Below, piece by piece: positions 44,574-54,717 of a stretch of DNA of 64,000 nt. A program made the translations under genes and the position numbers. Each line of letters starts with the position of its first letter. The first letter of the stretch is position 1. Below the pieces are notes generated by a model. That model saw only the letters and a list, made by a program, of their open reading frames with translations. It was not told the origin of the DNA and searched no databases. The DNA comes from Fuerstiella sp. (GTDB lineage Bacteria; Planctomycetota; Planctomycetia; Planctomycetales; Planctomycetaceae), in contig JAQWOH010000074.1 of the NCBI GenBank assembly GCA_029245955.1, positions 1 to 64,000 on the forward strand. The letters run 5' to 3'.

Positions 44574-46901
44574 CTAATTTTCGTAGGATCCTCCGCCGAC
44601 ACCTCCACCGGCACCAGCTGACGGGGCCTTGCCACTACGCTGGCCCCGTCGTTTGGAACGAGATGACTGACGTCGCCCACCAGAGCCGGTCTTTCCGCTG
44701 TAATATCCACCAGACGAAGAACTTCCGGATTCCATGCTAAGCCCGGAGGAACCTCCGCCTTCGGAGCCACCGCCTTCATCACCGTCGCCACCAAAGAAGT
44801 TGTCTGTTGCCGAAGTCTCCGTTACTCTCCAGCCGTCGTACTGCTTCAGAATAAAGTCAAATTCCATCCTGTCCATCTTCTCCTGCGCCCCTGAATCACC
44901 AACAGAACGCAGTGTGAGCGAACCGTTGCTGTCCAGAACACAAATCTGGTCAGGAACAGGCCTCGGCCCCATTGCCCCAATCATGGACTTCAGATCCGGG
45001 TGGTCTGTTGTGGAAAGCCGCCCTACGGCTTCGGCCGCAGAAAGCAACTCATCAGTCGCAAGCGTAATCTCGCGAGACTCCAGCTGGTTTGTGGTCAGGT
45101 CAACCACTTCAAGTCGTTCCTGTCCTGAGACGGGAAGCCCCATGAGCACCTTGATCCCCCCCATCACCGGCAGTCCGGTTTCCGTTGTGTCGGTGTAGAC
45201 TGTCATTCCAACGGACTCATGTTCACCGGGTCGGCCACTGATATCTGTCAGATAGGTATGGTGTCCCAGTGCGACAAAGACAGGCGGGGTCGGTTCGCTC
45301 CATCCTGACACCAGCGTTGGCTCCACACCCAACGCAGGGTCTTCCAGCTCATCAATGGGATGATTGTAATTAGGATTCAACATTTCGAGGCGCACGCGGT
45401 ATTGATAGGCGTTTCCACGTTCGACAGTGAAATCCATAAATCGCACCAGTAACAGGCGGTTATCCGCCGTAGCGCGTGTCGCATCGAGCAATTCACGCTG
45501 CTCATCCGTCAACGATTCGCCCCCCATCTGACTTTCAAAGTTTTTGAACTGATCCTCGTACGAATCGTCATCATCACCGCCTTCGTAGTTGGAGCCCATA
45601 CTCATGCTGCCCATGCCGCCGCTGGACATGGACATTTGTGACATGTCCGTGGCGGTCTGAACGTACTGACTGAATCCTCCCTGCTCGACGATAACGGGCT
45701 GATCGGCTTGCTCTTCTTCGATCCTCTTGGTTGCTATCTCATTCCATTTATCGATCAGCTCTTTCTCCTCAGCGCTGAGCTCAAAATCTTCAACTCTTGG
45801 GTGCGACGCCTCCTCCGGTAACCAGAACCCTGCGGCTCGCCGAGGCAGGGGCATGGTAATCGTGTTGCGCGTCACGGCAGGGCTGACAATATCACGATCA
45901 ATCCCCAGCGCTTCCTTAAGAATTTCTCCCAGATCTTCAGAGGACACCGGCTCCCACTCTGCGCCCCACGGATCCGCCCCATTCTGACGCTGACGTCTCT
46001 CAACAACAATGTCGTTGAACTGTATGTACTGTTGAGCTTCCTGAAAACCTCCCGACAGGTGCAGCGAATCACGGATAACGCTTCGTTGTTTCTGCAGGTC
46101 GACAATCATCGTTGTGGCAACACCGGCAGCCACACGTATATTCTTCTTGACCGTCATCATGTCGCCGCCATACATGCCCTCGAGGTCCATGCCGCCGCCT
46201 TCGTAGGAATCTTGACTCCCTTCAAAACTGCCCCCGCCCTGCATCATGTTTCCCATTTCGGCGCCCGGTCCGCCCCCGCCAAGGCCGCCAAGACCGCCAG
46301 GACCGCCACCCAAATTGTCAATCCCGCCAAGCAGGTTGCCTGCTCCTCCTTCTTGGCTCCCAGCACCGGTGTCTGAACGAATACCGAACTTCTTAGCCAG
46401 CATCTCGGCAGCCGCCTCTTCCTCTGACATCTGTTCTTCGCTGCCGTCAGCCGCATCTGCGTCGGTCGGATCTTCGCCATCTTCGAATTCTTCGTCGATT
46501 TCCTCGGGCGGCTTGGCCAATGGAAAAACGATTGCAACCGCTCGTGGATCTTCGGGGGCCAGAACAACGACAGACGAACGCTTTTCCCTGAGCGGTCTGA
46601 TGTCATCGCGGAATTTTCTGACCACAAACTTGCTGCGATCGATATCGCTCTTATTGATCAGCTTCGCCAATGCCACAACATCGGGGATATCATCAAATAA
46701 TTGTACGTCATCTTCAGGCCAAGCATTTTGTTCAATCTTGGATTTCGCATCAGTAACAAAGCTCTGAATCTCATCCGGAGTTCGACCGTCTGTACTCCAG
46801 CTAGCCGTACTAAGGGCCAGAAAGCCAAACAGGCCAAAGACTCCAGCCACGACTTTTTCGCCGTGGTTCATGAACATTGTCTTGAAATTGAATTTACTCA
46901 T
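44574..46901 (-). CDS. Gly/Tyr-rich membrane-anchored protein, third gene of PilM operon
   Basis: A 775-residue protein with one membrane helix near the N terminus (KVVAGVFGLFGFLALSTASW, residues 16-35), so the bulk is extracytoplasmic. Several Gly-rich tracts (LGGLGGGGPGAEMG, SQDSYEGGGMDLEGMYGG, NYEGGDDDDSYED) alternate with folded stretches such as IRVAAGVATTMIVDLQKQRS and NRLLLVRFMDFTVERGNAYQYRVRLEM. The C terminus is basic and Gly-rich (RRQSSRSKRRGQRS). In position and topology it replaces PilP or an inner-membrane secretin connector, but no direct PilP similarity is visible. The upstream gene stops 79 bases before its start. Confidence 0.7.
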   Translation of the reverse strand: MSKFNFKTMFMNHGEKVVAGVFGLFGFLALSTASWSTDGRTPDEIQSFVTDAKSKIEQNAWPEDDVQLFDDIPDVVALAKLINKSDIDRSKFVVRKFRDDIRPLREKRSSVVVLAPEDPRAVAIVFPLAKPPEEIDEEFEDGEDPTDADAADGSEEQMSEEEAAAEMLAKKFGIRSDTGAGSQEGGAGNLLGGIDNLGGGPGGLGGLGGGGPGAEMGNMMQGGGSFEGSQDSYEGGGMDLEGMYGGDMMTVKKNIRVAAGVATTMIVDLQKQRSVIRDSLHLSGGFQEAQQYIQFNDIVVERRQRQNGADPWGAEWEPVSSEDLGEILKEALGIDRDIVSPAVTRNTITMPLPRRAAGFWLPEEASHPRVEDFELSAEEKELIDKWNEIATKRIEEEQADQPVIVEQGGFSQYVQTATDMSQMSMSSGGMGSMSMGSNYEGGDDDDSYEDQFKNFESQMGGESLTDEQRELLDATRATADNRLLLVRFMDFTVERGNAYQYRVRLEMLNPNYNHPIDELEDPALGVEPTLVSGWSEPTPPVFVALGHHTYLTDISGRPGEHESVGMTVYTDTTETGLPVMGGIKVLMGLPVSGQERLEVVDLTTNQLESREITLATDELLSAAEAVGRLSTTDHPDLKSMIGAMGPRPVPDQICVLDSNGSLTLRSVGDSGAQEKMDRMEFDFILKQYDGWRVTETSATDNFFGGDGDEGGGSEGGGSSGLSMESGSSSSGGYYSGKTGSGGRRQSSRSKRRGQRSGKAPSAGAGGGVGGGSYEN

Positions 46902-46980
46902 GGTCAGCTCCGGAAAGGAGATACAAATCTGTTTAGATCAATGATGCACTAACGATAGATTGAACTCAATAACCGAATGA

Positions 46981-48846
46981 TCACGACCCCGCCTGAGGTA
47001 CACCTGCAGACGAATCCGGTGTGGTGGCCTCTGAGGCCGACGGATCACCCGCGGACGGGTCGTCAGAAGTTGGGTCTTCAAGTGGAGCCTCAGGATTACC
47101 GGTGGCGGGTTCCGCCCCCGCTGGTCCTGCAGATGCCCCGTCATTTGTCGGACTGTCATTTGTCGGACTGTCACCAGGCCGTTCTGTACTGTCCGGTTCA
47201 ACCGCTGTGTCCTGTGGAGCAGCATCGATCAGGCTCTCATCGGGTGGCAGATCCACACCTCCTTCTTCCTGAGATTCGGTTTCGGCAGCAGCCTCCGCAT
47301 CTTCCTGGGCCTCATTTTCTTCCTGGGAAATGTACATCGTCATCAATCCGGCCACCCGCACCGTCGCCACATTCGGGTCCGCCATGGCCGCAGCCAACAG
47401 CCGTTCTCCAATGGCTCTCTGCTTTGTCAATGCCCGTCCTTCCTTCCGAGTTGTTCCAGTTCCCAACCCGGTGACACCGCCACCAAAGTTAATATTCCCC
47501 AAACCACCTCCCATGCTGCTACCCATGCCACCGCCCATGCCACCGCCCATGCCACCGCCCATGCCACCGCCCATGCCACCGCCCATGGCATCACCCATTC
47601 CTCCGCCCATGCTTCCGCCCATGCTTCCCATGCTGCCGGGCTGTCCACCACCACCCTCGTAGCTGTCACCGCCCTCGTTGCTACCACCCATTTGCGAACC
47701 TGCCCCGGACATTGCATCTCCGAAGGACGCATCGACTCGAACAATTTCAACGGGAAAGCTGGAGTTCGTCAGTTCGGCCAGGAGAGAAGGAATTTCCTGC
47801 TGCAGGATCTTCACTTCCAACTGAAAGGCTCGACTGCGGTACAAATCACCGTCGTCCACATAGCGTTTGCCTTCACCGCCGGAAGTGCCTCCCCCGTCAT
47901 TACCGTCTCCATCTTCGTAACTGTCCGTGCCGCCGCTGCTCATGCTACTCATTCCGGAGAAACCCGAGCCGCCACTACCCGCCGAGCCGAATTCTTCCGT
48001 CAACAAGTCCCCACCCAGAGTACCCTCAAAGGATTTCCAGGCTCCAGCGGCGGCGTCGCCGGCTCCAACACTGCCGCCACCGGAGCCGCCGAATCCTTGC
48101 ATCGCACCTTCCATACCTGACTCATACCCTTCTCCACCACCACCACCACCACCACCGAACGCGCCGCCACCCGCAGAACTGCCAACAGGGGCATCCGGAT
48201 CTCCACCCCGCAGCTCAAGTCTCAGCAGAGATCGTATCGACGCTTTATCGATTCGCTCGGCTCCCTCGTTGACAGCTGCGATTGAATCGAGCAGTGAACG
48301 CAGCAACCAGATATCTTCCTGCGCGTGCCAGATCTCAGGTGACGTCGGTCGCACAGTTCTCCAGCGTGACGGTTCCTCCTGCGTGACCTGGGCGCTACTC
48401 ACATCTACCAGGCCTTCGCCGTTGATGAATGGCTTAATTACCTTGATTTGTTCGTAAAAATATTTCCGATAGAGTCGGGCAAACTGTTCTCGCAGCGTCT
48501 TCTTCTTGATCTCACTGCCGTACTTCAGTTTATTAAGTTCATTACGAATGCCGGCCGGATACGTTCGAGCGCTGAGTTGCTCCAGCCGCAGTCCCTTGGC
48601 TGATTCCCCAAATTCCTTCTGGTGAAGCTCATTCTTTGTGTGTGCCCCATCCGACCACTTCTTATTCGGCACCAGACTCACATCTTGCTGAGCGTCTGTA
48701 AAGGCCTTGTTCACAGCGGCCTTCCGAGCTTCAATCTGAGTGGAAAGAGCACCTTTTGCGCTCCACCAGCCAAAAAGCACCAGCAGCAGTGCAAGTCCAA
48801 AAAGAATCCAAAAAATCTGCTTAATAACAGGCTGAAGTTTTTCCAT
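46981..48846 (-). CDS. Gly-rich membrane-anchored protein, PilO-like position
   Basis: A 621-residue protein with an N-terminal membrane helix (IFWILFGLALLLVLFGWW, residues 11-28) and a long helical part with basic and Gln residues up to about residue 210. It then carries extensive Gly-rich tracts, including five perfect GGGM-type units, and a folded piece YRSRAFQLEVKILQQEIPSLLAELTNSSFPVEIVRVDA. The C-terminal 120 residues are acidic and Pro/Ser/Thr-rich. Single N-terminal helix, coiled coil and small domain are the plan of PilO/GspM; primary sequence is too diverged to be sure. The gene is 57 bases after the PilM-PilN fusion. Confidence 0.65.
   Translation of the reverse strand: MEKLQPVIKQIFWILFGLALLLVLFGWWSAKGALSTQIEARKAAVNKAFTDAQQDVSLVPNKKWSDGAHTKNELHQKEFGESAKGLRLEQLSARTYPAGIRNELNKLKYGSEIKKKTLREQFARLYRKYFYEQIKVIKPFINGEGLVDVSSAQVTQEEPSRWRTVRPTSPEIWHAQEDIWLLRSLLDSIAAVNEGAERIDKASIRSLLRLELRGGDPDAPVGSSAGGGAFGGGGGGGGEGYESGMEGAMQGFGGSGGGSVGAGDAAAGAWKSFEGTLGGDLLTEEFGSAGSGGSGFSGMSSMSSGGTDSYEDGDGNDGGGTSGGEGKRYVDDGDLYRSRAFQLEVKILQQEIPSLLAELTNSSFPVEIVRVDASFGDAMSGAGSQMGGSNEGGDSYEGGGGQPGSMGSMGGSMGGGMGDAMGGGMGGGMGGGMGGGMGGGMGSSMGGGLGNINFGGGVTGLGTGTTRKEGRALTKQRAIGERLLAAAMADPNVATVRVAGLMTMYISQEENEAQEDAEAAAETESQEEGGVDLPPDESLIDAAPQDTAVEPDSTERPGDSPTNDSPTNDGASAGPAGAEPATGNPEAPLEDPTSDDPSAGDPSASEATTPDSSAGVPQAGS
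47524..47583 (-). repeat. 12-bp tandem repeat coding for Met-Gly-Gly-Gly
   Basis: Five perfect copies of CATGCCACCGCC run from 47524 to 47583 on the plus strand, coding GGGM units on the minus strand; diverged copies extend either side. It is a slippage-prone tract and keeps frame on any copy change. Confidence 0.9.
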
Positions 48847-48903
48847 GAGTCGCTGCTTACAAAAACGTTTTCAACAAATTCACACTGAACCAGGGAGTAT
48901 CTG

Positions 48904-51120
48904 CTATTCGCTAACCGGCTCTTCTCCACCAGTATCCGGCTCTGCGGCACCCGCAGCAGCGGGTGTATCTGTACGATCAGCAGCTGGAATTGGAACCCAG
49001 GCAAACTGCACAACGAAATCTGTTCTTGTGATCTCCCGAGCCTCAGACTCCTCACTCTGAAGTTTTTCCAGAGGTGTCAGCCCATCCGGCTGCCTGGCAC
49101 CTGATCCAGTGGCACCACGACCTCCACTGTTACCACCTTCGTAGTCTCCTCCACCTTCCTCATAACCACCACCGCCACCCTGAGCTCCCATAGCGCGACC
49201 CATGCCGCGACCCATGCCGTCCATCGCACCGCCGCCCATCGCACCGCCGCTAAACCCGCTGCCGATTCTGGCATTCGGGTCATAAGTCACGTCATTGTCC
49301 AAGGCCCAAACAACAATAGGGTGGGAAATCCCCAGTTGGCCTACCGGTGTCTTCTGAGTCCCGTTCAGCGACGCCGACTCAACTCCGCCCCTGTCCAACG
49401 TCCACTGCCTCAGATTGGCAATCAACGTGTTTTCAACGAATCCCCGGTTCACGTTGGCATAATCCTCATCCGGGTGATTGAAGAAGTGATAGCCCGTCAA
49501 CGTTACGATATACCCAAGACCATCGGGCGGTGTTTCCGCGTCGTCCTCATGGAATTCCTCCTTGAGATTGGCCCCCAGCAGTGCCTCATGCCACTCTGAT
49601 ACGTTCTCTACCTTCTTCTGCACGAAACTCTGAATCCGCAACTGTCGCTGCAGTTGCGGGTCAACAACATCCAAACCATCACCTTCATCGCGGGGCAGAC
49701 AGTCATTGACTGCTTTCAGCAGTTCCATCCACAATTCCCGCTTCTGCAACGGCGCCGTCAAGTCTTCGATGGCTTTCTTATTTGCGTCATGAACTCCGTT
49801 TTCAGTCTCATAGGTGGAAGTATTTCCGGACACAGTTGATGCCAGATCCTCGACAGCCGCATGACCATCTTTGAATTTCTCTTCACTTACCGAGCTCAGG
49901 ACACGAGCACTGGCAAACGTGGAAATCCCCATCGCCAGCAGCAGTCCCGCAGCGATACCTGCCGCCCAAGGTTTCTTCCGCTTAATGGTCCGTTCAACCA
50001 CAATTTCCGGTGGCAGTAACGTTGTGTGAATCCGTGTTTGTTTCAACGTCTGCAGAGCCAGGCCGTACGGCACAGCAAAAGTCATCATATTGTCAATGAA
50101 CAGTGGATCGCTGAGCACACCGTCGCCGGCAACTCCCTTCAGCTCATCCAGCCGCTCCACCGGATACTTCAGGTTTTGCTGAAGGAATTTCTGCAGCCCA
50201 GCCATCTTGAATCCGTTTCCGACACCGATCACTCTGGAAATCTTGGCGGCGCGATTAACGCTGCCGAAGTAGCCGATCGAACGCTGAATCTCAGTCACAT
50301 AATCGTTAAAGACAGGGCGCATCGCCTGAAAAACGGATTTGGGATCCGGCGCCTTGGTCGCATTTCGTTTCAGGTGTTCGGCTTTGGCAAACGTGAGCTT
50401 CATTTCGCGAGTCAACGCACGCGTGAAATGATTGCCGCCAATCGGTACGTTGCGAATCCAGATGTTCTTACCGTTCGAAACCAACAGCGTCGTGTTATCG
50501 GCCCCCATGTCCAGCACGATATAATAGTCTTCGCTATCCGGCGGATCGGTATCTTCTCCGTCCAGACGAAACCCCAGCACATCGAACGACAGATAGTTAT
50601 ACAAAGCCAGTGGCGACACCTGGACAAGTTCAACTTCCAGCTTTTGTTCGGTCAGCGGCTCCATAGCGTCGTAGACCAGTTCACGTTTCATCGCGAACAA
50701 TCCAACCTCGGCTTCCAGCATGAAACCGCTTTCTTCCACGCCACCACCAATGGGCTGGAAGTCCCAGATTACCTCATTCAGGTCAAACGGAATCTGCTGC
50801 TTAGCTTCATAACGAACGATCTCGGAAACCTTGCTTGGTTCAACGGGAGGCAGCTTGATAAACTTGGCGAGTGAAGTCTGACCTGGAACACTAATCCCCA
50901 CCAAATCGTTGCCCACCTTATTGCGAGACATGAAGGTCTCGATGGACTGCTTGATCAGCTCTTCTGGTATTGCATCCGGTTGACTCAGAATCTTAGGGTG
51001 GGGGATGTAATCGAAGGCAACGGCTCTCACTTTTTGCCCGTCTTCCCCAACGCGCAGCTTGATGGCTTTCAGCCCAGCCTGCCCGATATCGATTCCCCAT
51101 GCGCTGCGAGATTCTGCCAT
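48904..51120 (-). CDS. PilM-PilN-like fusion, type IV pilus/T2SS inner-membrane platform
   Basis: A 738-residue protein. Residues 1-350 form a PilM actin-like ATPase: WGIDIGQAGLKAIKL, GISVPGQTSLAKFIKLPPV, VRYEAKQQIPFDLNEVIWDF, VLDMGADNTTLLVSNGKNIW and GVGNGFKMAGLQKFLQQNL. A basic stretch and one membrane helix (WAAGIAAGLLLAMGISTFA, about residues 382-400) are followed by a PilN-like periplasmic part (coiled coil; LGYIVTLTGYHFFN). The end carries Gly-rich tracts with YEEGGGDYEGG. In classical systems PilM and PilN are separate and contact through the PilN N terminus; here one chain carries both. It heads a three-gene operon. Confidence 0.85.
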   Translation of the reverse strand: MAESRSAWGIDIGQAGLKAIKLRVGEDGQKVRAVAFDYIPHPKILSQPDAIPEELIKQSIETFMSRNKVGNDLVGISVPGQTSLAKFIKLPPVEPSKVSEIVRYEAKQQIPFDLNEVIWDFQPIGGGVEESGFMLEAEVGLFAMKRELVYDAMEPLTEQKLEVELVQVSPLALYNYLSFDVLGFRLDGEDTDPPDSEDYYIVLDMGADNTTLLVSNGKNIWIRNVPIGGNHFTRALTREMKLTFAKAEHLKRNATKAPDPKSVFQAMRPVFNDYVTEIQRSIGYFGSVNRAAKISRVIGVGNGFKMAGLQKFLQQNLKYPVERLDELKGVAGDGVLSDPLFIDNMMTFAVPYGLALQTLKQTRIHTTLLPPEIVVERTIKRKKPWAAGIAAGLLLAMGISTFASARVLSSVSEEKFKDGHAAVEDLASTVSGNTSTYETENGVHDANKKAIEDLTAPLQKRELWMELLKAVNDCLPRDEGDGLDVVDPQLQRQLRIQSFVQKKVENVSEWHEALLGANLKEEFHEDDAETPPDGLGYIVTLTGYHFFNHPDEDYANVNRGFVENTLIANLRQWTLDRGGVESASLNGTQKTPVGQLGISHPIVVWALDNDVTYDPNARIGSGFSGGAMGGGAMDGMGRGMGRAMGAQGGGGGYEEGGGDYEGGNSGGRGATGSGARQPDGLTPLEKLQSEESEAREITRTDFVVQFAWVPIPAADRTDTPAAAGAAEPDTGGEEPVSE

Positions 51121-51698
51121 GACGGCTCCTCATAACCTTAAACAAACCGGTTTCCGTCGGAGTTATGACTTCGGGTACTGATGAAGGGAGAATTGCTGAA
51201 CCCATCCGATTCAACAGCTCACAACCAACGTCTTGGCCAATACCAGAACATCCGAAGGCAACAGAGTCAGCGAATTCATTACTCAAACACTATCCAACCA
51301 CGACTCAATCGTTACCAGCCGCATTACTGTTCTATTCTTGGCGACCAAGAGACTCACGCCCCAAAACTACCAGAGGAATTAACGTATGGTCAACGAAATT
51401 GCCACTTTATGCAAGTTTGGACCATTGAATCACACCGATTGGCCTACAAACCTATCGCCCTGACTCTGACCGCCGACTCGCGCCTCGTTGTATCGGCTGA
51501 ATCGAAGAATTCTGCCACAGAGATGGTGTTTTGACGGCGATTTCCCACTCCGTGTTCCCGTGAACTCGTTTTTTTTTGAAAGGTGCGCAGAATCAGCCAC
51601 AGCTAAACCTGCTGTCACTACGTCGAAACGACAGAATCCCAGCACAACCGCTGCCTGAACAAGACGTCTTCACACTCAAAACACTGCGAACAGCCAGC
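51121..51698. other. divergent intergenic region, PilM operon / GH38-like gene
   Basis: No gene supported. The area should hold the promoters of both flanking transcription units. An A/T-rich patch (51565-51575, run of nine T) lies near the right end. The GH38-like frame is open from a TTG at 51576, but the preceding residues are not family-like. Confidence 0.5.
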
Positions 51699-54644
51699 AT
51701 GACCCACAGTGCGGATTTCCTGGAAATCACCATTCTTATCCCCGGATATTCGATCGAGGACCTGCCGTCAGATCTTAACGAGCGGAATGCAGCCTCATTA
51801 CTGAACGCATTTGCCGTGGCGTGGCACCCGTGGCTGCTGCACAGATCCGCTCGTATTCCTGAATTCCGCCAGGCCGAATCCACCGAACTGCCCACCGGGC
51901 AGCATCTGATCCTTGTGCCGGAATGCAGTGAAGACTGGATGGGCCACGACTGGCAGGAAAAGCTGTCGGACACACTCAGCGTCGTCTTCCACGGTTGCGG
52001 TGATCGAGACGAGTGGATCAGAGCGATTGACGAGGAGTTTGGCGTTGCTGCGGAGATCATTCCGGAATCGCTGCTGGCGGATTTCTTTGCCCTGGGGACG
52101 ACTCACCTGCAGGTGATGTTGCTGAGTCGTCGCATGCACCATTTCGTCGATCCGGACAGCTATCTGCTGGAAACCGAAGCGTTTGCTGCCGCAGAAGCCG
52201 CCGTTGCCGGCGATGAAACCAAAGCGCGGGATCATCTTAGACGCTGTTTTGAATGTCTCCAGGACTGTCGAGAACAGTTTTATCCCGTGGACTGCTATCT
52301 GCTGGACGTATGTCTGCCGTCAGATCAGTCCACGACGGCGGACCTGCAAAGTCTGATCACAGAGAGTCCGTCGCTGTCGTTGGTCTGCAGCGGCCAGGAA
52401 CTGCGGAAGTTCTGCGAAGATGATCCGGATTTCATCCCCAGTGTCAGATCGGCACTGGAAAGCGATCGCCTGTCACTGCTGACGGGACACCAGCACGAAC
52501 TCAGGATTTCTCTGGGAAGTCTGAGCGCCGTCTATTCCGACCTTCATGCCGCGCAGCACTGGCGGCGACACCACTTGAAAGACAGAAGCGTATATTGGGC
52601 GCGCCGCCGATTTGGCATGACCAGCAGCCTGCCGTCGTTACTGTCACTCTTCAATTTTGGTGGAGCCCTGCATGTTGTCCTGGACGACGGTCTGTACCCG
52701 GACCGCGAATTCGGACAACTCAGCTGGCAGGCACCGGACGGCAGCACGATTGACTCGGTGTCCCGAATTCCACTGGCCATTGATGGTGCGTCATCGTTTC
52801 TGCGATTCGCTGATCGCTTCACCGAAAGTATGCAGGAAGATACGACTGCCGTCATGCTGCTGGCGAGACTTCCCATGCTGCAGTCTCCCTGGCTGACCGA
52901 CATGCAGATCGCTGCGGGTTACGCCCCCGTTCTCGGGCGTTTTGTGACCATGACAGACTTCATCGACCAGACCGGCAACCAGGCCTCCGCGACAAAGTTT
53001 GACGAAGGCGAGTACCTCAGTCCGTATCTGATTCAGTCGTCCGTGCTGAAAACAGAAGCCCCGATCACATCGCCGGCCGAACTGCACCAGCAACGGGCTC
53101 AGCTTGAAACCGCAGCATTCGTGCAAGCATTAGGAGGTATTCTGAAACCAAAGCGTGCTGTCGCGATGTCAGTTGAAGCAACGGAAACCGCACTGAGCAA
53201 CGAGGAGTCGCGGCGAATTGATCTGACAACATCTGACCCCGACACTCCGGACCAGCAGTCCGAACGACTCGGTCGAATCACCGACAGCATCACCCGCCAG
53301 CAGACCGAAGCCGCCAGTCAGCTGGCCAGTATGGTGCCGACAACAGATTCAGTGGGGCAGGGGATTCTGCTGATCAACCCACTGCCATGGAAACGCAGAT
53401 GCTGCGTGCCATGGCCAAGCGACTACCAGCCACCAGCCAAAAGTGGTTGCCTGACGGCACTGTGGCGTCAGGATCAGGAACAACTCATAGACGCAGAACT
53501 GCCCGCAGGAGGCTTTGCGTGGATTCATGAAACAGACGCCTCTCATCCGGCCATGACAGCATCACCGGCCAAAGGTAAGCCGCTGGCCGATGACCTGATC
53601 ATGAGGAACGAATACTTCGAAGTCGCTCTCAGCGAAACCACGGGGGGCATTTCTGCAGTGAACTTCCACAACCAGAGATCCAATCGCGTCAGTCAGCAGG
53701 TGGCGTTTCGCTACGACAATCCTAAGACCGTCACTATCAATGAAGATGAAATGACGCTGCCCTACGCCGCTGTTCGAATGGTGTCATCGCGCGTCGTTTC
53801 GGCCGGGCCATTTCGCGGAACGATCGAAAATACATGTGAGAATGTCGACGTGGAAACGCAGGAAGTTATGGCCCGGTTCCGCCAAACGGTCACAGTGGAA
53901 CGGACTTCGCCGCGGATACACATTCAGATCGAATTCGACGATCTGGCATCTGTGCCTGATGGCAATCCGTGGATGACATATTACGCCTGCCGTTTTGCGT
54001 GGGACAACCCCGGCGCATCGATCACTCGCAGTATGCTGGGACAGGCCTCAGGTTTCCGCATGGAACGCTTTGAAGCTCCGGATTACGTTGAGGTCGCTGA
54101 CTCAGATCAGCGGCTGCTGATCGTGCCGCACGGACGCCCCTACCACCGTCGCAGCGGACCGCGTATGCTGGACAGTCTGTTACTGGTGGATGGTGAGACG
54201 GAACGGCGTTTCGATTTCTCCCTGGACTTTGACCAGCCTTTTCCCATGCGAACGGCAATGGAAGTTCTGCAGCCGCCACTGCCGGCCACAACGAGTGCCC
54301 GTATTCCCTCAGGCGCCGGTTCCGCATGGATTCTGGGCCTGTCAGCGAAGAATGTGATTATCGCCAGAACTCGCTGGGAACCGGCCGACGAGCAGCCGGA
54401 TGTATCGGATGACTCGGACGACTCGGACGATACAGCAGTACCGTCGTCCGGCCGACTGGTTCTGCTGCTGCAGGAAACTGAAGGGAAAGCAACCGCCTGC
54501 CTGGTGCGAACGGCCCGCCCGCCCGTCAGTGCGCGACTGCGGCACCCGGACGGAACGGGCATTCACGAACTGCCCGTCCTGGAAGACGGCGTTTCTGTGG
54601 AATTCCGCCGGTTTCATATTAATGAGGTCGAACTGACTTTCTGA
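51699..54644 (+). CDS. glycoside hydrolase family 38-like protein
   Basis: A 981-residue protein. The N-terminal region and central segment (YWARRRFGMTSSLPSLLSLF, GGALHVVLDDGLYPDREFGQ, RFVTMTDFI) resemble the GH38/57-like barrel and helical domain of alpha-mannosidase-type enzymes. The C-terminal part (LLINPLPWKRRCCVPWP, NEYFEVALSETTGGISAV, RFRQTVTVERTSPRIHIQIEFDD) is the beta-sandwich of the GH38 C terminus. Typical catalytic Asp motifs were not found, so activity may be lost or altered. It has no signal peptide. It is followed 73 bases later by cmk. Confidence 0.7.
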   Translation: MTHSADFLEITILIPGYSIEDLPSDLNERNAASLLNAFAVAWHPWLLHRSARIPEFRQAESTELPTGQHLILVPECSEDWMGHDWQEKLSDTLSVVFHGCGDRDEWIRAIDEEFGVAAEIIPESLLADFFALGTTHLQVMLLSRRMHHFVDPDSYLLETEAFAAAEAAVAGDETKARDHLRRCFECLQDCREQFYPVDCYLLDVCLPSDQSTTADLQSLITESPSLSLVCSGQELRKFCEDDPDFIPSVRSALESDRLSLLTGHQHELRISLGSLSAVYSDLHAAQHWRRHHLKDRSVYWARRRFGMTSSLPSLLSLFNFGGALHVVLDDGLYPDREFGQLSWQAPDGSTIDSVSRIPLAIDGASSFLRFADRFTESMQEDTTAVMLLARLPMLQSPWLTDMQIAAGYAPVLGRFVTMTDFIDQTGNQASATKFDEGEYLSPYLIQSSVLKTEAPITSPAELHQQRAQLETAAFVQALGGILKPKRAVAMSVEATETALSNEESRRIDLTTSDPDTPDQQSERLGRITDSITRQQTEAASQLASMVPTTDSVGQGILLINPLPWKRRCCVPWPSDYQPPAKSGCLTALWRQDQEQLIDAELPAGGFAWIHETDASHPAMTASPAKGKPLADDLIMRNEYFEVALSETTGGISAVNFHNQRSNRVSQQVAFRYDNPKTVTINEDEMTLPYAAVRMVSSRVVSAGPFRGTIENTCENVDVETQEVMARFRQTVTVERTSPRIHIQIEFDDLASVPDGNPWMTYYACRFAWDNPGASITRSMLGQASGFRMERFEAPDYVEVADSDQRLLIVPHGRPYHRRSGPRMLDSLLLVDGETERRFDFSLDFDQPFPMRTAMEVLQPPLPATTSARIPSGAGSAWILGLSAKNVIIARTRWEPADEQPDVSDDSDDSDDTAVPSSGRLVLLLQETEGKATACLVRTARPPVSARLRHPDGTGIHELPVLEDGVSVEFRRFHINEVELTF

Positions 54645-54717
54645 CCTGGATCAGGAGGTGTAAAACCTTCACGCACTGAGCACCTGAGCCATCATCGCCT
54701 TTTGCCCCTGTACGATC

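Noticed and set aside
54653..54660. Perfect anti-SD match AGGAGGTG
   Set aside because: No start codon lies at a usable distance (GTG is followed at once by TAA, and cmk begins 57 bases on), so it was not taken as a ribosome site.
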